Shown piece after piece: positions 1 through 8,737 of a DNA stretch of 36,806 nucleotides (the first letter of the stretch is position 1; the number at the start of each line of letters is the position of its first letter). The translations under genes were made by a program, and so were the position numbers. The notes below the pieces were generated by a model. That model made no database searches. It was not told the origin of the DNA and saw nothing but the letters and a program-made list of their open reading frames with translations. Source of the DNA: an uncultured Verrucomicrobiota bacterium (GTDB lineage Bacteria > Verrucomicrobiota > Verrucomicrobiia > Limisphaerales > UBA9464); the NCBI GenBank assembly GCA_903896505.1, contig CAITXU010000137.1, forward strand, positions 1-36,806, written 5' to 3'.

Positions 1-639
1 ACCGGCGGCCGCGATTTCGAGAGCCCGCTTGACGGATTCCTGCCCCTTCACTTCAGCCATGTCCACATCGTCCGCAGTGTTCGAGGAAAATAGAGCTGCT
101 GTATTGACTCGGGTCGGTTTCAAATCCAGCGCACCCTCCAAAAAGAGGGCGGCTTCTCTTAGATTCTGAACAGGGATCACCTCAATTCCCTCCACAACAG
201 CCGCCTCGGCGGCGTTGTCTTTCGGAACGAGCACCCCTTTGCGGCCATCCGCCCGGGCCCGGATCGCAACGGTTAAAGCCCCCTTGATTGGACGCACCGC
301 ACCCGTAAGAGCCAGTTCACCCACGATCACGTACTGATCTAATAACTGTGGCTCGATTTGTTCGCTGGCGGCAAGAATTCCAAGGGCAATGGGCAGATCA
401 AAACTGGGCCCTTCCTTCCGAGTATCGGCTGGTGCCAAATTGATGGTGGTCCTACCCATCGGAAACTTGAAGCCCGAGTTCGACATGGCTGTCATCACAC
501 GGTCGCGAGACTCCTTAACGGCCGTGTCGGGAAGGCCAACGATGACGATATAGGTTGTTCCAAAATTGGAATCCACCTCTATCTCAATGGGATAAGCATC
601 AATCCCCTGGACTGCAGCCGAGAAGACTTGTGCGAGCAC
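1..639 (-). CDS. comM: YifB/ComM-family Mg-chelatase-like AAA ATPase, N-terminal part (cut by window edge)
   Basis: The 213 visible codons on the minus strand form an open frame that runs off the left edge. The start is GTG (protein begins VLAQVFSAAVQGIDAYPIEIE), with an in-frame TAG four codons upstream, so GTG is the only sensible start. The motifs VIVGLPDTAVKESRDRV, NLAPADTRKEGPSFDLPIA and the final VKGQESVKRALEIAAAG are characteristic of the N-terminal Lon-protease-like fold of YifB/ComM proteins. The Walker A loop should follow just outside the window. Family knowledge: ComM is a hexameric helicase that helps branch migration during natural transformation in several bacteria; in other lineages the role is unproven. 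It lies 77 bp downstream of exbD on the same strand and may be co-transcribed. Confidence 0.9.
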   Translation of the reverse strand, partial: MLAQVFSAAVQGIDAYPIEIEVDSNFGTTYIVIVGLPDTAVKESRDRVMTAMSNSGFKFPMGRTTINLAPADTRKEGPSFDLPIALGILAASEQIEPQLLDQYVIVGELALTGAVRPIKGALTVAIRARADGRKGVLVPKDNAAEAAVVEGIEVIPVQNLREAALFLEGALDLKPTRVNTAALFSSNTADDVDMAEVKGQESVKRALEIAAAG

Positions 640-716
640 ACCCGAAGGCTAAACCGGGAAGTCGTATCGGTTAAAATCAAATCGATCCGACTTGCACCTG
701 ACCTCGTTGGTATTAC

Positions 717-1142
717 TTAGGGCTGACCCTGTCCCTTGCTCAGAATCTTCAGGTTCTTAATCTGAGCCGCCTTTGCGAACTCGATAACCTTGACCAATCC
801 TCCGACTGCGGCCCCCTTGTCCGAGCGCACGATCACTTTGACCTGAGGGTCTTCCAACCCGGCCTGTTTGAGTTCAGCCGCCAGCTTCTCTTCCGTGACG
901 GCACGTGCACCGATAAAATAGTAAGGGGGGTCCTTGGCCAGGGTCACCGTGAAGGGCGGCTTCTCGGCTCCGGCACCCTGCTTGGGTGCTTCTGTCGTTT
1001 CCGGCAGGTTGATGCGAACGGCGGGCTGATTCTTGAAGCTGGTGGACACCAGAAGAAACACCACCATCACGATCAACACGTCGATCAGGGAGATGATGAT
1101 CACCGCTGGAGCGCTCCGCCGACGCCGAGGATAAAACTTCAT
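717..1142 (-). CDS. exbD: ExbD/TolR-family proton-channel subunit
   Basis: This 141-residue protein has a short basic cytoplasmic start (MKFYPRRRR), one membrane segment at about residues 14-33 containing LIDVLIVMVVFLLVS, and a periplasmic domain. The aspartate in the membrane segment is the conserved protonatable residue of ExbD/TolR. The periplasmic part ends in a typical fold with VKVIVRSDKGAAVGGLVKVIE. It works with ExbB to turn the proton gradient into force on a TonB- or TolA-type protein. The start overlaps the exbB stop by 4 bp, indicating translational coupling. The sequence does not decide between ExbD and TolR; neither TolB nor Pal is nearby. Confidence 0.9.
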   Translation of the reverse strand: MKFYPRRRRSAPAVIIISLIDVLIVMVVFLLVSTSFKNQPAVRINLPETTEAPKQGAGAEKPPFTVTLAKDPPYYFIGARAVTEEKLAAELKQAGLEDPQVKVIVRSDKGAAVGGLVKVIEFAKAAQIKNLKILSKGQGQP

Positions 1143-1777
1143 GGCTTGCGGGCAGATAACGGGGGCGGAACAACGGGGGCCTTCAAGTCGCCCAGGTAGA
1201 GCCTTCGAAGAACCCCATCGCAGAGGCCTTCCAATTCCACCGCCAGGAGTTCAACTCGTTTGTTGTAGTAGCTCCAGGCCACCAATGCCGGAATGGCTAC
1301 CATCAAACCGGCGAGCGTCTTGTTCAAGGCGGCGGCGATGCCCTGAGCCAGCAGCGCGTTGTCTCCGGTCACGGCACGCCCAAAGTCAGCGAAAATGGGA
1401 ATGATGGCGTAAATCGTGCCGACCAATCCCAAAAGTGGGGCGATTCCGACGATGATTTCAAGAATCACCAATCCCCGTTCCATCTGGGCGACCTCCTGGC
1501 GTGCCAATACCTGAACCGCCTCGGCGTTATCGGTCTTGGACCAGTCTCGATGATCGAGCATCAGGCTGATAAGCCGCGCCAGAGGCGAGGGCTGCACCAG
1601 CGTCAGTGACCGAAGGTCCTCGGCACTAGCCACCCCCAATGCATTGGACAGGGCAACCGGACGAATTGCAGAGCCACGCAACGCCCATCCTCGTTCAATG
1701 ATGAACGCGACGGCGACAACGGACATAATCAGGAGCAGCCAGAGAAATGGGCCGCCAGTTCGAAGAGCGTCAAACAT
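1139..1777 (-). CDS. exbB: MotA/TolQ/ExbB-family proton-channel protein
   Basis: This 212-residue protein is within the usual ExbB length. It has three predicted membrane segments: residues about 8-27, about 103-130 (ILEIIVGIAPLLGLVGTIY) and about 145-170 (ALNKTLAGLMVAIPALVAW). The GLLGTV-like loop and the conserved threonine in the last segment match the MotA/TolQ/ExbB family. It forms the inner-membrane pentamer around ExbD. Its ATG shares one base with the stop of the upstream TonB-like gene (TAATG), and its own stop overlaps exbD by 4 bp, so the three genes form one operon. Confidence 0.92.
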   Translation of the reverse strand: MFDALRTGGPFLWLLLIMSVVAVAFIIERGWALRGSAIRPVALSNALGVASAEDLRSLTLVQPSPLARLISLMLDHRDWSKTDNAEAVQVLARQEVAQMERGLVILEIIVGIAPLLGLVGTIYAIIPIFADFGRAVTGDNALLAQGIAAALNKTLAGLMVAIPALVAWSYYNKRVELLAVELEGLCDGVLRRLYLGDLKAPVVPPPLSARKP

Positions 1778-2838
1778 TAGTAGACAATATAGTTAAAGGT
1801 AAACTTTATATCGATGAAATCCTTGCCCACCCAACTGCGCATGGGCACCGGCCAGGTGCCAAAGGGTGCAGCTTGATCAATGGACAGGATACAAATCAGG
1901 GAAAGATTTTCACCCACGGAGGATGGCTTGTTGTCGATTCCCGAGACATGGCCGTCGGCATGCAGGCGAAACGTGATCTCCACCTGCCCGCTCCGCTCAA
2001 ACGAAAACTTCCGCTCATCCAACAACTCGTACCATCGAGCCTGAATGGCGGCGGTCATCTTTAGGCCATAGTCGCCGAACGGGGAGGCTTTGACGTTTTC
2101 CGAGGGTTCAATGCTGAGTCGGCGGACACCGCCTTCCTGTTTCTTCTTTTCCTCCACGATGATTCCCTTGGCCGCTCTGGCTTCCGACAAGGTCTTGAAT
2201 TTTCGTGGCTTCGACTCCGGTACTTTTTCCGTCTCTTGAGCCTTTTCGTCTTTGGCATCCGCAACTGGTTTTTCAACCGGGAGCGACTGCGGGGCATCTG
2301 CCTTCCGAGAAATCACCGGCTTGGCCTGCGCCGTCTCTCCAGCGGTCGCACCACCGGGAGGAGGCGCCGCAGATTTTTCCACCAATTCTTTAAGTTCCGG
2401 AGCGGGCTTGGGCGGAGGCTCGACCGGGGTGGGAGGCACCGAGGTGTCGAACGTCTTCTTCGCCTCAGGGCGCTTGCCATCGATATTGGGAACCGCTTGA
2501 TCGCTCCGGGTTGGGTTCGGATTGGCGGCCAGCGTATTGGCATTGGACTGCTTGGTCGCATCTTCCGGCGCGTCCGGGGTGATGGTGTCTGGATTCACCT
2601 CGACGAACTCGGTGACCGTTTCTGCCGGCGGATCCTGGCGCACGACCGGGGCTGGCCGCTGAAGAGACTCCACCAATGGCTTCAGCCAGGGAGGAAACAA
2701 GGCGGACTCCGCGATTCGGGGAAAGACCCAGGCCAACAGAAAGAAATTGATGTGCAGCAACAACGATAACAGCAGCGCGATCACCAACGGGGATCGAACG
2801 AGCTGTTTCCATCGAGATTGACGCACCGCAAAGGTCAT
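1777..2838 (-). CDS. TonB/TolA-like energy transducer
   Basis: The protein has about 353 residues. A single membrane segment lies near the N-terminus (LVIALLLSLLLHINFFLLAW). It is followed by a long proline-, glutamate- and lysine-rich periplasmic stretch of about 200 residues, then a C-terminal domain in which VEITFRLHADGHVSG and APFGTWPVPM resemble the TonB/TolA C-terminal fold. It should link the ExbB/ExbD motor to an outer-membrane partner. The ATG at 2838 is preferred over an in-frame GTG at 2847. No TonB-dependent receptor lies in the window, so the cargo is unknown. It is the first gene of the tonB-exbB-exbD operon and is divergent from the aconitase gene. Confidence 0.8.
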   Translation of the reverse strand: MTFAVRQSRWKQLVRSPLVIALLLSLLLHINFFLLAWVFPRIAESALFPPWLKPLVESLQRPAPVVRQDPPAETVTEFVEVNPDTITPDAPEDATKQSNANTLAANPNPTRSDQAVPNIDGKRPEAKKTFDTSVPPTPVEPPPKPAPELKELVEKSAAPPPGGATAGETAQAKPVISRKADAPQSLPVEKPVADAKDEKAQETEKVPESKPRKFKTLSEARAAKGIIVEEKKKQEGGVRRLSIEPSENVKASPFGDYGLKMTAAIQARWYELLDERKFSFERSGQVEITFRLHADGHVSGIDNKPSSVGENLSLICILSIDQAAPFGTWPVPMRSWVGKDFIDIKFTFNYIVY

Positions 2839-3070
2839 TTCTTGCACTGGAAGACTGACGGACAGTTCTCAACTGGGCAAGAATGGTTGCCAGACTCCTC
2901 ATCGCCGTTAGGGACCGGACGGTCAAAGTCAGGTTACAACGTGGCGAAAATCACTCGGCCATTGAACGGGGTCCGTTGGCGATTACCTGCATCCGCCCTT
3001 GCCCTTTCTTGACGCTCCACTCGCAAAGCCTCAATTTCGCCCTGTTGATTGACCCAGTTTTTTTGAAGCA

Positions 3071-5782
3071 ATGACCACGCCTTCCTCTCTGGCCGCCACC
3101 CGCCAATCGTTTGATTTGGGCAACGGTACGACCGGCCAGTTCTACTCCCTGCCCGCCTTGGAACAGATTCTCGGGCTTCCCGTGTCGCGGCTGCCGGTTT
3201 CGATTCGGATCGTTCTGGAATCGGTCCTCCGCAACTGTGACGGAAGAAAGGTTCAGGAAGCAAATGTCCGGGAATTGGCAGGTTGGCAGGCCAAAGCCGA
3301 TCGGACCGCCGAAATCCCCTTTGTTGTGGCCCGCATTGTCCTCCAGGACTTCACCGGTGTTCCTCTGCTGGTTGATTTGGCCGCCATGCGTTCGGCCGTC
3401 GCCCGCCTGGGCGGCAACCCCAAGTTGATTGAACCGCTGGTGCCCGTGGACCTCGTGGTCGACCACTCCGTTCAAGTCGATGCCAACGGGACTCCTGACG
3501 CTTTCGCCCAGAATCTGGCCATTGAATTCCACCGCAACCGCGAACGGTACGAGTTCCTCAAATGGGGCATGCAGGCATTTGACACCTTCAAGGTAGTTCC
3601 CCCGGGCATCGGCATCGTACACCAAGTCAATCTTGAGTTCCTGGCGAAGGGAGTCTTGCAGCAGGGAGGGGTCTATTACCCCGATACGCTCGTGGGTACG
3701 GATTCGCACACCACCATGATCAACGGGATTGGTGTGGTGGGTTGGGGCGTGGGGGGTATTGAAGCGGAGGCCGGCATGCTGGGCCAACCGGTTTACTTCC
3801 TGACCCCGGACGTCGTCGGCGTCCATCTGACGGGAGCCTTGGGAGAAGGCGTCACCGCCACCGACCTGGTCCTGACCCTCACCCAATTGCTCCGCAAAGC
3901 CAAGGTAGTCGGCAAGTTCGTGGAATTCTACGGCCCCGGTGCACGCCATCTGAGCGTGGTCGACCGTGCGACCATTGCCAACATGGCTCCGGAGTACGGG
4001 GCGACGATGGGCTTCTTCCCGATCGATGAGGAATGTGTCTCCTACCTGCGGTCGACCGGACGGTCCGAGGAACATTGTCGCATTTACGAAAGCTACTACC
4101 GCGCGCAGGGACTTTGGGGTGTTCCCGAGGCGGGACAGATCGATTACTCGCAGCAAATCGAGTTCGACCTGGCGAGCGTTGGCCCCAGCGTCGCCGGTCC
4201 CAAGCGTCCTCAAGACCGAATCGAACTGGCGAAGCTCAAGCAGGAATTCGTCGGTGCCTTCAGTAAACCGGTGACGGAAAACGGGTTTGGCAAGAGCCCT
4301 GAGGAATTGAAGACGAACCGGGCGGAGGTTCACTGGAATGGTGCTGGATCAGCCACCCTTGGGCACGGCTCTGTCCTGATTGCCGCCATCACCAGTTGCA
4401 CCAATACCAGCAACCCGTCGGTCATGCTGGCAGCCGGGCTCCTGGCCAAGAAAGCAGTTGAACGCGGCCTCACCGTCAATCGATCGGTCAAGGCATCCCT
4501 GGCTCCCGGAAGCCGGGTGGTCAGCGACTATCTCTCGAAAACCGGTCTTCAACCCTACCTCGATCAACTCGGCTTTAATCTGGTGGGATATGGCTGCACC
4601 ACCTGTATCGGCAACTCGGGTCCCCTGCGTCCCGCCATCGAAGAAGCGGTGGTCAAACATGATTGGGTTGCCGCCAGCGTGTTGTCGGGCAATCGCAACT
4701 TTGAGGCCCGCGTCCATCAAAACATCAAGGCCAACTTCTTGATGTCGCCGCCCCTGGTGGTCGCCTTTGCCCTGGCTGGCCGGGTCGACATCGATTTAAC
4801 CCGTGAACCTCTCGGTCATACTCCCGCCGGATTGCCCGTCTATTTGAAGGACATCTGGCCCAGCCTCCAGGAAATCCGCACGGCATTGGAATCCGCCCTG
4901 AAGCCGGAGGTCTTCCAAGCCCTCTACTCCAATTTCGCCGGCCAAAATCCCAAGTGGAATGAAATCCCCGCCAGCACCGGTCTGGTCTACGCCTGGGATG
5001 CCGCGAGCACGTACATCCAAGAGCCGCCATTTTTCGAGAATTTCTCGCTGACTCCCGGTTCGATTCAACCCATCGCCGGTGCCCGTGCCCTGGGAATTTT
5101 CGGGGATTCGGTCACTACCGACCATATTTCGCCAGCCGGTTCCTTCAAGAAGTCGTCCCCCGCTGGCAAATACTTGACCGAGAACAAGGTAGCTCCCGAG
5201 GATTTCAACAGCTACGGCTCACGCCGTGGCAATGACCGCGTGATGACCCGCGGTACCTTTGCCAATGTCCGGATCAAGAACTTGATCCTGGGTGGTGAAG
5301 AAGGGGGTTCCACGCTGCTCCAACCTGAAGGGACCAAGCTTTCCATTTATGACGCTTCACTGGAGTACCAAAAGCGAGGCGTCCCGCTGATGGTCTTTGC
5401 AGGCCAGGAGTATGGCACCGGATCGAGCCGCGATTGGGCCGCCAAGGGGACCAATCTTCTGGGCGTCAAGGCCGTGGTTGCGCAAAGCTTCGAGCGAATC
5501 CATCGGTCGAACCTCGTGGGTATGGGGGTTTTGCCGCTTCAATTCCACGAAGGCACCACCGCCCAAACCCTTCAACTCAATGGCACCGAAACATTCTCCA
5601 TCGTTGGATTGGATGCCAGTCTCAAGCCCCAGCAGGACCTCACCCTGGAAATTCACCGTGCCGACGGAAGGGTCGAGAATGTCCCGGTGCGATGCCGAAT
5701 CGATACCCCGATTGAGATCGAGTACTACCAACACGGAGGCATCCTACCCTTCGTTCTGCGCCAGTTGATCTCCGGATCCTAG
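3071..5782 (+). CDS. acnA: Aconitate hydratase A
   Basis: This 903-residue protein is the usual length of AcnA/IRP-type aconitases. It converts citrate to isocitrate through cis-aconitate in the TCA cycle. The three [4Fe-4S] ligands are visible: Cys443 in [12 protein letters not shown], and Cys509 and Cys512 in [14 protein letters not shown]. Other signatures are [20 protein letters not shown] in the core, and in the C-terminal swivel domain [27 protein letters not shown] and [16 protein letters not shown]. The gene stands alone, divergent from the tonB-like operon with a 232-bp gap that must hold both promoters. I see no clear terminator other than the inverted element starting 5 bp after the stop. 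Confidence 0.98.
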   Translation: MTTPSSLAATRQSFDLGNGTTGQFYSLPALEQILGLPVSRLPVSIRIVLESVLRNCDGRKVQEANVRELAGWQAKADRTAEIPFVVARIVLQDFTGVPLLVDLAAMRSAVARLGGNPKLIEPLVPVDLVVDHSVQVDANGTPDAFAQNLAIEFHRNRERYEFLKWGMQAFDTFKVVPPGIGIVHQVNLEFLAKGVLQQGGVYYPDTLVGTDSHTTMINGIGVVGWGVGGIEAEAGMLGQPVYFLTPDVVGVHLTGALGEGVTATDLVLTLTQLLRKAKVVGKFVEFYGPGARHLSVVDRATIANMAPEYGATMGFFPIDEECVSYLRSTGRSEEHCRIYESYYRAQGLWGVPEAGQIDYSQQIEFDLASVGPSVAGPKRPQDRIELAKLKQEFVGAFSKPVTENGFGKSPEELKTNRAEVHWNGAGSATLGHGSVLIAAITSCTNTSNPSVMLAAGLLAKKAVERGLTVNRSVKASLAPGSRVVSDYLSKTGLQPYLDQLGFNLVGYGCTTCIGNSGPLRPAIEEAVVKHDWVAASVLSGNRNFEARVHQNIKANFLMSPPLVVAFALAGRVDIDLTREPLGHTPAGLPVYLKDIWPSLQEIRTALESALKPEVFQALYSNFAGQNPKWNEIPASTGLVYAWDAASTYIQEPPFFENFSLTPGSIQPIAGARALGIFGDSVTTDHISPAGSFKKSSPAGKYLTENKVAPEDFNSYGSRRGNDRVMTRGTFANVRIKNLILGGEEGGSTLLQPEGTKLSIYDASLEYQKRGVPLMVFAGQEYGTGSSRDWAAKGTNLLGVKAVVAQSFERIHRSNLVGMGVLPLQFHEGTTAQTLQLNGTETFSIVGLDASLKPQQDLTLEIHRADGRVENVPVRCRIDTPIEIEYYQHGGILPFVLRQLISGS

Positions 5783-5786
5783 CCCC

Positions 5787-6062
5787 TAGTGTCGTGTATC
5801 CCAAATAGCTTGCAGTTTGTTGCGCCTAAAATGCCCCAGGGCGAGGCGCGAGGAGGGAGCATACCCGACAGCGGTCTGTGACCGACGAGCAACGAAGCCC
5901 TGGGGCATTTTAGGCGCAACCCGAAGGGCCGCAGTTCTTTTCGGCTCCCGCTTCGTTGCTCACTCCTCACAGACCACTGCGGGTATGCTCGTCGCTCGTC
6001 GCCTCGCGGGAGCCGAAAATCCCTCGCGGCAAACTGTAAGCTATTTGGGATACACGACACTA
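5787..6062. repeat. Composite inverted repeat with two internal hairpins (MITE-like)
   Basis: Outer arms at 5787-5819 and 6030-6062 (33 bp each, starting TAGTGTCGTGTATCCC) are reverse complements with one mismatch. Inside lie two further hairpins: 5820-5842 pairs with the segment ending near 5920 (TTGCGCCTAAAATGCCCC and its complement), and a TTTTCGGCTCCCGC stem near 5938 pairs with its complement near 6018. The loops of these two hairpins are also reverse complements of each other, with about 85% agreement by eye. The whole element is thus two diverged copies of one unit placed head to head. The ends read TA...TA, compatible with a TA target duplication. No coding capacity is evident. Confidence 0.8.
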
Positions 6063-6160
6063 GTAGCCGCCGTCCGTAAGGCGGCGATGATCGATCGGGA
6101 GTCTCGATTCCGGACCAAGGGGACCGAGATTTCGCAGTCCAGTGTCGTTGGTCCGCTAGG
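6063..6160 (+). repeat. Solo diverged copy of the 197-bp repeat unit
   Basis: This stretch aligns by eye with the part of each tandem unit (7925-8661) that follows the central palindrome. Shared blocks include TGATCGATCGGGAG, the CCGGA block, ACCG-GATTTCGC and AGTGTCG. It lies directly against the right arm of the composite inverted repeat. It has diverged more than the tandem units have from each other. Confidence 0.55.
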
Positions 6161-6233
6161 CGGTCGAGCCGCTCATCATGAGCCGATGCTCATCGTTTGG
6201 GGCTCCATCCCTGGCTGAGGAAATACCGGCTTC

Positions 6234-6461
6234 TTATTCGTCAACGAGTGCGACGAATTCCTCAACGGTCAAACCACTGCAACGAATTAGGCTACGCAAC
6301 GTTCCTCTGGAGACTTCCCGGTGTTCGGGAACGGACAGCGTCGCCATGTGGCCTGATTTCACCATGATCATGTGACTACCCCGCTGCCGCACTATTTGCC
6401 ATCCAACTTTGGCAAAGACAGTGACGACGTCGCGTCCACTGAGTATCGGAATCTGGGCCAT
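6234..6461 (-). CDS. hicA: HicA-family toxin (mRNA interferase)
   Basis: This 75-residue protein begins MAQIPILSGRDVVTVFAKVG and contains QRGSHMIMVKSG, which holds the conserved catalytic histidine of the HicA double-stranded-RNA-binding fold. The segment VSRGTLRSLIRCSGLTVEEF is the usual C-terminal helix region. HicA toxins cleave mRNA and are neutralised by HicB. The ATG overlaps the hicB stop (TAATG), so the pair is coupled in the order hicB-hicA. A longer reading from 6614 overlaps hicB and has no support. Confidence 0.9.
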   Translation of the reverse strand: MAQIPILSGRDVVTVFAKVGWQIVRQRGSHMIMVKSGHMATLSVPEHREVSRGTLRSLIRCSGLTVEEFVALVDE

Positions 6462-6676
6462 TAAAACGCGACCTCGACTTGCTGCGTTTCCATGGTCAGA
6501 GGAAGGCCTCGTTCCGCGCGAACCTCGAGGCACGCAGCAATCGCCTCTCGAATGTTGGCAAGGGCTTCTTCGCGGGTTTGTCCTTGGCTGACGCAGCCGG
6601 GTATCGAAGGGCATTCGACCACCCAGACCCCGTCTTCATCCCGGTCCAATGTGGTGACAAACTTCACGCCCAACAT
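6461..6676 (-). CDS. hicB: HicB-family antitoxin (short form)
   Basis: This 71-residue protein has the partial RNase H-like HicB fold: DEDGVWVVECPSIPGCVSQG followed by TREEALANIREAIAACLE. It ends soon after that helix, so the C-terminal DNA-binding domain of longer HicB proteins is absent. It should bind and inhibit HicA. Self-repression would need another DNA-contacting surface or a separate regulator. It is the first gene of the pair. Confidence 0.9.
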   Translation of the reverse strand: MLGVKFVTTLDRDEDGVWVVECPSIPGCVSQGQTREEALANIREAIAACLEVRAERGLPLTMETQQVEVAF

Positions 6677-6828
6677 TTTATTCCCACGCCACTGGTTTGG
6701 AAAGCCTTGGTTCGTGCAAACTGGGCCATCGCCTGATACAATTTCATCGGCCCAGGTTTTCCCACGCCGTCCTAAGGAAGGCCCGATCTATGCGCGCCAC
6801 CTTGAAGCCCGCCATGTTGAATTGGCTC

Positions 6829-6910
6829 GGGCTTTCAGCCCTTGAACGTTCACCCAGGCATGACCTGGGCCGAAGGCCTAGACTGGGATGTTGCCGCGCC
6901 GTTGGCGCTC
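6829..6910. repeat. Intergenic cluster of short hairpins
   Basis: Several short perfect or near-perfect inverted repeats sit end to end: GGGCTTTCAGCCC (6829-6841), CCCAGGCATGACCTGGG (6853-6869), GGCCGAAGGCC (6868-6878) and GCGCCGTTGGCGC (6896-6908). This is the design of a dispersed palindromic repeat. The rest of 6677-7126 contains no supported gene; it is the spacer between hicB and the astacin gene. A reading frame that would extend the protease back to 6842 runs through these hairpins and is probably not translated. Confidence 0.65.
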
Positions 6911-7126
6911 ATGAAGCGAATCGCCCGATCCTGTTGCACGAGGCGAACCATGAACGATGGCCCTGCTCATCACGTCGTCGTCCCCTGCGGCGAGACTCCG
7001 ATGGCGGTCACCCGATGCCGCCACAACTGCGGGCGGGCGTTGCTCATCCAGCCGGGAATGCCTCATAGGTCCATGGCTCGTTTCCGATTGTGTGGGCGTC
7101 GTTCGCGATCAAGCCTCTGCGCTGTT

Positions 7127-7915
7127 ATGGCGACCTCGTCGAAATTAGTGCCTCGGAGACCCCTTTCCGCCCTCCTTCGAGTAATTCTGACCCTGGGCCT
7201 TCTGGCGCAAACGGGTCTCGCCCAAGGCCATGAACCGACATCAGACCCGGCGCACGTCGATGCGAAGTCGGAAAAGCCTGCCCCCTGGCCGAACGGAATC
7301 ATCCCCTACGATATTTTAAAGTTGAGCCCGGACCAGGCAACCAACGCCCAACTGGCCATGCGCCTTTGGATGGAGACCGGGGCCAATATCACCTTTGTGC
7401 CGCATTCCAAGGAGAAGGAGTACATCTACTTCACCGGGAACACGGAGGCCGGCAACAACACGACCTTCAATGGCTTTCGCAAGGGAACGCGTCTCGATGT
7501 GAATATCACCGCGTTCTGGTGGCGGCAGGGACCCTGGATGCCCGCCCATGAGTTGGGACATGCACTGGGCTTTTTTCACGAGCATCAACGGTGGGACCGC
7601 GACCGATACGTGACCATCCACTATGAGCACATCAAGCCCGGTCGCGAATCGGACTACGATTGGGTCCCCAAGACAAACTGGATTGTCGTCACTCCCGGCT
7701 ACGATTACCGCTCGATCATGCACTACCGCACTTGCTGGGCATCAAAGTGCGAATCGGAATGCACGGACGGCGTCGGGACAAGTCCGTGTGCCGTTATCGA
7801 TCCGATCGGCACCGAGTTTGACCCGATCATCGGTCAATGGACGGACAACAAGATCAGTCCGGGCGACGCCGAGAAGGTCCGACGGGTCTACGGCGTCAAG
7901 GGCTCTGGAAAGTAA
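7127..7915 (+). CDS. Secreted astacin-like zinc metalloprotease (M12A)
   Basis: The protein has 262 residues. The N-terminus (PLSALLRVILTLGLLAQTGLAQ) is a Sec signal peptide, so the mature enzyme is exported. The zinc site reads HELGHALGFFHEHQRWDRD, giving ligands His141, His145 and His151 with catalytic Glu142. The Met-turn SIMHY has Met198 and Tyr200. These are diagnostic for the astacin family. Directly after the Met-turn is an unusual short insertion with four cysteines (CWASKCESECTDGVGTSPC). No propeptide switch is obvious. The ATG at 7127 was chosen because it puts the signal peptide at the N-terminus; the frame is open to 6842 but that extension covers repeat DNA. The gene stands alone between repeats. 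Confidence 0.9.
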   Translation: MATSSKLVPRRPLSALLRVILTLGLLAQTGLAQGHEPTSDPAHVDAKSEKPAPWPNGIIPYDILKLSPDQATNAQLAMRLWMETGANITFVPHSKEKEYIYFTGNTEAGNNTTFNGFRKGTRLDVNITAFWWRQGPWMPAHELGHALGFFHEHQRWDRDRYVTIHYEHIKPGRESDYDWVPKTNWIVVTPGYDYRSIMHYRTCWASKCESECTDGVGTSPCAVIDPIGTEFDPIIGQWTDNKISPGDAEKVRRVYGVKGSGK

Positions 7916-7924
7916 GACACGAAT

Positions 7925-8661
7925 GTCGCCACGGGATCGGTTGGAGACCAGCTAATCTGTTCAGCAACGGGTTCCGTCTCGGTAAAGTTTACGCCGACTG
8001 ACGTTGACTACCGGAACCAAGGTGGCCCTCCTCCCCGTAGTCGCCCGACGTCAGTCGGCGCTGATCGATCGGGAGGCTCCATCCCGTAAAAGGCAGACCG
8101 TGATTTCGCTGGCGGGTGTCGCCACGGGATAGGCCGCAGACCCGCCGATCCGTTTAGCAACGGGTTTCGGCCCAGTACAGTTTGCGCCGACTCACGTTCG
8201 GCGACTACCGGAACCAAGGTGGCCCTCCTCCCCGTAGTCGCCGGACGTCAGTCGGCGCTGATCGTTCGGGAGATTCCATCCCGGAAACAGGCTGACCGTG
8301 ATTTCGCTGGCGAGTGTCGCCACGGGATAGGCCGCAGACCCGCCGATCCGTTTAGCAACGAGTGCCGGTCCAGTAAAGTTTGCGCCGACTCACGTTCGGC
8401 GACTACCGGGCCGAAGGTGGCCCTCCTCCCTGTAGTCGCCTGACGTCAGTCGGCGCTGATCGTTCGGGAGATTCCATCCCGCGGAAGGCAGACCGTGATT
8501 TCGCTGATGAGTGTCGCTGCGGGTCAAGCCGAAGACCCGCCCATCCGTTCAGCAACGGGTTTCGGCATGGTAAAGTTTGCGCCGACTCGCGTGCGGCGAC
8601 TATGGGGCCGATGGTGGCCCTTCTCCCCGTAGTCGCCTGACGTCAGTCGGTGCTGATCGGT
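7925..8661. repeat. Tandem array of a 197-bp repeat (about 3.75 units)
   Basis: Units begin with GTCGCCACGGGAT-like sequence at 7925, 8118, 8316 and 8513, and the landmark GACGTCAGTCGG recurs at 8047, 8244, 8442 and 8639. Spacing is 193-198 bp. Each unit holds an inverted repeat: a CCGACT-ACGT-CGGCGACTAC arm, a loop of about 25-30 bp reading CGGAACCAAGGTGGCCCTCC, and a GTAGTCGCC-GACGT-AGTCGGC arm, 21 of 23 bases matched in the second unit. Units differ by scattered substitutions. The array fills the space between the astacin gene and the PSD1 gene and encodes nothing I can support. Confidence 0.85.
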
Positions 8662-8737
8662 CGTTTGAAGGTTGACATGGACGGGATCGACGGGCAGATG
8701 GAGGGAATATCTCCCGAAAGATGGAGATCGGACTCGG

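Noticed and set aside
2951..4333. Long minus-strand open frame of 460 codons
   Set aside because: It is antisense to the aconitase gene, whose motifs are beyond doubt. High GC leaves long stop-free antisense frames; its translation has no domain features.
6842..7126. N-terminal extension of the astacin-like protease
   Set aside because: The extension runs through a hairpin repeat cluster, lacks protease features and would bury the signal peptide inside the protein.
7925..8661. CRISPR array
   Set aside because: The repeated unit is about 197 bp with no short-repeat/unique-spacer alternation, and no cas genes are present.
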